From: Usitatibacter rugosus
GTDB lineage: Bacteria > Pseudomonadota > Gammaproteobacteria > Burkholderiales > Usitatibacteraceae
Assembly (NCBI RefSeq): GCF_013003965.1
Contig: NZ_CP053069.1
Span: 1,643,419 to 1,707,418 of the forward strand
DNA length: 64,000 nt
Reading direction: 5' to 3'
A model generated the notes under the pieces. The model did not search any database, was not told the origin of the DNA, and saw nothing but the letters and a program-made list of their open reading frames with translations. Position numbers and translations under genes: made by a program. The first letter of the stretch is position 1. Each line of letters begins with the position of its first letter. Of the stretch, positions 61,348 through 64,000 are shown in pieces.

Positions 61348-61563
61348 ATGATCGATCTCCCGTCCCCTGCGGTGATCTTCTGGAGCATCGTGTTCGGGGC
61401 CATTGGCCTCGGCTACTTCATGTACGGGAAGAAACAGGCCGCGATCGTGCCGATGGTTTGCGGCATCGCGCTCATGGTCTACCCCTACTTCGTCTCCAAC
61501 ACGATCGTTCTCGTGGTGATCGGCGTCGTCCTCACGGCCCTGCCGTACTTCATCAGGCTCTGA
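61348..61563 (+). CDS. Small membrane protein, three spans
   Basis: A 71-residue protein made of three hydrophobic stretches: IFWSIVFGAIGLGYFMY, AIVPMVCGIALMVYPYFV and TIVLVVIGVVLTALPYF. It begins three bases after fghA and ends four before the next gene. Such small membrane proteins are common and uncharacterised. Confidence 0.75.
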   Translation: MIDLPSPAVIFWSIVFGAIGLGYFMYGKKQAAIVPMVCGIALMVYPYFVSNTIVLVVIGVVLTALPYFIRL

Positions 61564-61567
61564 CGAA

Positions 61568-61864
61568 ATGATCCTGGAATCCGCAGTCCTGGATGTGAAA
61601 CCCGGACAGGAGGCCGACTTCGAAGCGGCCTTCGGCGAGGCGAAGGCCATCATCGCTTCGATGAAAGGCTTCAACGGGCTCGAGCTGCAACGCTGCGTCG
61701 AGAATCGCAGCCGCTACCTGCTGCTGGTGCGGTGGGCCACGCTCGAGGACCACACGGTCGGCTTCCGGGGCTCGCCCGAATACCTGAGGTGGAAGGCGCT
61801 CCTGCACCACTTCTACGATCCGTTCCCGACCGTCGAGCACTACGAGGGCGTTCACGTTGCGTAG
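61568..61864 (+). CDS. Antibiotic biosynthesis monooxygenase (ABM) domain protein
   Basis: A 98-residue protein with the dimeric ferredoxin-like ABM fold: MILESAVLDVKPGQEADFEAAFGEAKAII and LLLVRWATLEDHTVGFRGSPEYLRWKALLHHFYDP. The family includes quinol- and haem-related monooxygenases; many, like this one, lack a characterised substrate. It overlaps the serine hydrolase gene by 8 bases. Confidence 0.88.
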   Translation: MILESAVLDVKPGQEADFEAAFGEAKAIIASMKGFNGLELQRCVENRSRYLLLVRWATLEDHTVGFRGSPEYLRWKALLHHFYDPFPTVEHYEGVHVA

Positions 61865-63071
61865 CGCGGTCACTCTCGCGATCGGCGTGGCCATCGCGTG
61901 CGGTGCCCACGCAGAAACCGATAAGGCCGAGCTGCGCGGCCCGTTCGGCTATTCCCGTGGCACCCCCGATACTGGCCTGCAGGAAGCATTCATCGTCGAC
62001 GCGGCCAGCCATCCCGACAAGGTCTTCGCTTCGAAGCGCGTCGCGAGATCGGGGCCGGTTTGGGAATTGCCGCGCGGCACCCCGATCGACCCCGACAAGG
62101 CGACGTATGCCTTCAAGGGGCGGAATCCCACGCTCTCCGAGTACCTCGAGAAGACGCGCACGACGGCGCTGCTGGTCATCAAGGACGGGAAGATCGTGTT
62201 CGAGAAGTACCAGTACGATCGCACGCCCGACCAGCGCTTCCTGTCGTTCTCGATGGCGAAGACGGTCACCGCCATCCTGGTCGGCATCGCTCTCGAGGAC
62301 GGCCTGATCCTCAGCCTCGACGACACGGCGGCCAGCTACGTGCCGCAGCTTCGCGACAGCGCGTACGGCAAGGCCACCCTGCGCCAGCTTCTCACCATGA
62401 CCTCGGGCGCGCGCTGGGACGACGCTCCGACGGGCAGCTCGAGCTCCGACTTGCTGAAACTCTCCGACTGCCACGTGCGCCACCGCGGCTGCGAGAGCAG
62501 CCTGGCGCTGCTGGCGGCCCACCGCGAGCAGGAGTGGACGCCGGGCAGCCGCTTCAGCTACTCCGGCGGCGACACGATGGCGCTGGGCCATGTGCTTCGC
62601 GCCGTGACGGGCCAGGACGTGACCGCGTTCACCGAGCGCCGGCTGTGGAGCCGGCTGGGTGCCGAAGGCGACGCCGCGTGGATGGTGGACCGGCACGGTG
62701 TCGAGAGCTTCTACGGGTTCTTTGCCGCGACGTTGCGCGATTACGGGCGGCTCGGCCTGCTGCTGGCCAATCGCGGCACGGCGCGCGGAACCGAGGCGAT
62801 CCTGTCGCGGCAATATTGGACGGAGATGACCACTGCGCAGCTGCCGGCAACGCAGCCTCGCGTCGCCAATTTCTACTTCGGCTACGGATACCAGCTCTGG
62901 CTCGATCCCAAGCCCGGGGTGTTCTGCTTTCGCGGGCTGAGGGGCCAGGCGATCTACGTCGACGTTCCCAAGCAGCTCGTCATGGTGCGCCTTGCCGTGG
63001 ACCGTCCTGAAGACGCGGAGGCTTCCCGCGAGCGCGACTACCTGTGGCACGGCGTCCGGGCCCTCTACTGA
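61857..63071 (+). CDS. Exported serine hydrolase (beta-lactamase/DD-peptidase fold)
   Basis: A 404-residue exported serine hydrolase of the beta-lactamase class C/EstB group. The signal peptide (1-19, ending GAHA) is followed by SxxK (FSMAK, Ser132/Lys135) and a YSG (FSYSGGDTM) in place of the YxN motif. The C-terminal region has FCFRGLRGQAIYVDVPKQLVMVRLAVD. The start is TTG 61857, overlapping the ABM stop by 8 bases; no ATG gives a signal peptide. Family members include esterases and penicillin-binding proteins, so the substrate is unknown. Confidence 0.88.
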   Translation: MRSAVTLAIGVAIACGAHAETDKAELRGPFGYSRGTPDTGLQEAFIVDAASHPDKVFASKRVARSGPVWELPRGTPIDPDKATYAFKGRNPTLSEYLEKTRTTALLVIKDGKIVFEKYQYDRTPDQRFLSFSMAKTVTAILVGIALEDGLILSLDDTAASYVPQLRDSAYGKATLRQLLTMTSGARWDDAPTGSSSSDLLKLSDCHVRHRGCESSLALLAAHREQEWTPGSRFSYSGGDTMALGHVLRAVTGQDVTAFTERRLWSRLGAEGDAAWMVDRHGVESFYGFFAATLRDYGRLGLLLANRGTARGTEAILSRQYWTEMTTAQLPATQPRVANFYFGYGYQLWLDPKPGVFCFRGLRGQAIYVDVPKQLVMVRLAVDRPEDAEASRERDYLWHGVRALY

Positions 63072-63099
63072 AGGGATAGACTCCCGCGTGGAGGAACCC

Positions 63100-64000
63100 A
63101 TGCCCGACGATCGGCCCGAGACCGAAGCGAAGACAACGTACCGCGCCTGCCACCTGTGCGAGGCGATCTGCGGCCTCGAGATCCGCACGCGCGGCGAAGA
63201 GATCGTCAGCGTGAAGGGCGACAAGGACGATCCCTTCAGCCGCGGCCACGTCTGCCCGAAGGCGGTCGCGCTGATCGACATCCACCACGATCCCGATCGG
63301 CTGCGCACGCCCATGCGGCGGCAGGGTAGCGAGTGGGAGCCGATGGCGTGGGACGAGGCGATCGACCTCGTGGCCCATCGCTTCGCCGCGATCCAGAAGA
63401 CACACGGACCCAACGCGCTCGGCATCTACCTCGGCAATCCGAACGCGCATCACGTCGGCAGCATCCTCAATGCGCCGGCGATGATCCGCGCGCTGCAGAC
63501 GCGCAACCGCTTCTCCGCGACCTCCGTGGACCAGCTCCCGCATCACGTCGTGGCGCGCGAGATGTTCGGCCACATGTTCATGCTGCCGATTCCCGACATC
63601 GACCAAACGGCGTACTGGCTGATGCTGGGCGCGAACCCGCTCGCTTCGAACGGCAGCCTGATGACAGTGCCGGATGTGGCGAAGCGGCTGAAGGCGATCC
63701 GCGATCGCGGCGGCAAGGTCGTCGTGATCGATCCGGTGCGCACCGACACGGCCGAGGTGGCCACGCGGCACCATTTCATTCGTCCTGGCACCGACGCGGC
63801 GTTCCTGCTGGCGCTCGTGAATGCGGTGCTCGAGCTGGGGCCCCCGCGTGTCGAGCGCTATGGCGACAAGCTCGGTGGGCTTGAAGCGGCGCTGGCCGCG
63901 ATCCGGGCCTTCGGTGTCGAGGAAGCCGTGGCGTGCACGGGAATCTCGGCGACGGAGGTTCGCACGATCGCCCGGGAGCTCCGCGACGCTTCCTCGGCGG
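63100..64000 (+). CDS. Molybdopterin-dependent oxidoreductase, 3' partial
   Basis: The first 300 residues of a molybdopterin (Mo-bisMGD) enzyme running off the right edge. The N-terminal 4Fe-4S motif is CHLCEAIC...GHVCPKA (Cys17, 20, 24, 52). The MGD-binding region includes GIYLGNPNAHHVG and TAYWLMLGANPLASNGSL. It has no twin-arginine signal, so it is probably cytosolic, like formate-dehydrogenase-like or assimilatory enzymes. It follows the serine hydrolase by 28 bases with a GAGGAA Shine-Dalgarno. The substrate cannot be read from this part. Confidence 0.9.
   Translation, partial: MPDDRPETEAKTTYRACHLCEAICGLEIRTRGEEIVSVKGDKDDPFSRGHVCPKAVALIDIHHDPDRLRTPMRRQGSEWEPMAWDEAIDLVAHRFAAIQKTHGPNALGIYLGNPNAHHVGSILNAPAMIRALQTRNRFSATSVDQLPHHVVAREMFGHMFMLPIPDIDQTAYWLMLGANPLASNGSLMTVPDVAKRLKAIRDRGGKVVVIDPVRTDTAEVATRHHFIRPGTDAAFLLALVNAVLELGPPRVERYGDKLGGLEAALAAIRAFGVEEAVACTGISATEVRTIARELRDASSA

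Overview
The window is a densely packed, high-GC chromosomal segment from a betaproteobacterium. That placement rests on gene content and order (hrcA-hemH-holin-like beside grpE-dnaK-dnaJ, nadK-recN, darP/pmbA, glyA-nrdR-ribD-ribE-ribBX-ribH-nusB-thiL-pgpA, oxyR) and on protein wording; it resembles Usitatibacter-like or Nitrosomonadales/Burkholderiales genomes, but the genus is a guess. I see no tRNA, rRNA, CRISPR array, intact insertion sequence or prophage. No gap between genes exceeds about 250 bases; the larger gaps hold repeats, promoters or nothing recognisable. Both ends cut a gene: an L,D-transpeptidase on the left (3' end missing) and a molybdopterin oxidoreductase on the right (3' end missing).

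Layout. 1-5.1 kb: L,D-transpeptidase and a TPR protein sharing an NTF2-like tail, cysS, and an ABC substrate-binding protein. 5.2-14.1 kb: heat-shock block (dnaJ, dnaK, grpE behind a sigma-32-type promoter), a holin-like membrane protein, hemH, hrcA, then divergent nadK-recN. 14.1-19 kb: patatin, cupin, esterase-mogA-darP, and divergent pmbA. 19.1-22.6 kb: a TRAP transporter split into convergent halves. 22.7-25.5 kb: an envelope redox cluster TlpA-like / DUF4266 lipoprotein / DUF3570 / ApbE. 25.5-34.1 kb: glyA-nrdR and the riboflavin operon running into nusB-thiL-pgpA-GDPD. 34.1-42.9 kb: orphan ParA, an oxidative-stress group (peroxiredoxin-glutaredoxin, dihydrolipoamide-dehydrogenase-like flavoprotein, divergent OxyR with an operator), a TetR/TPR divergent pair, and an EamA transporter. 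43-45.6 kb: DUF3501, CCG-type Fe-S protein and rubrerythrin. 46-53.8 kb: histidine utilisation genes hutF, hutI, hutG, hutU interrupted by an envelope protein, an exported methyltransferase and a PAS sensor. 53.8-64 kb: small conserved genes, a radical SAM protein, a second-type signal peptidase I, glutathione-dependent formaldehyde oxidation (frmA, fghA), a serine hydrolase and the molybdoenzyme.

Two themes stand out. First, the TlpA/DUF4266/DUF3570/ApbE cluster: the DUF3570 protein carries a sequence matching the ApbE flavinylation consensus (D-x-x-T-G-A-S) and a near-copy 16 residues later, beside the ApbE gene itself, so it may be a covalently flavinylated envelope protein. Second, the window is rich in short palindromic and long inverted repeats of several families. 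Some form or abut stop codons, some lie inside coding sequences (hutU, the TPR gene), and one arm encodes part of a signal peptide.

Many adjacent genes overlap by ATGA or GTGA, so translational coupling is common. Starts were chosen from these overlaps, Shine-Dalgarno matches and family length.
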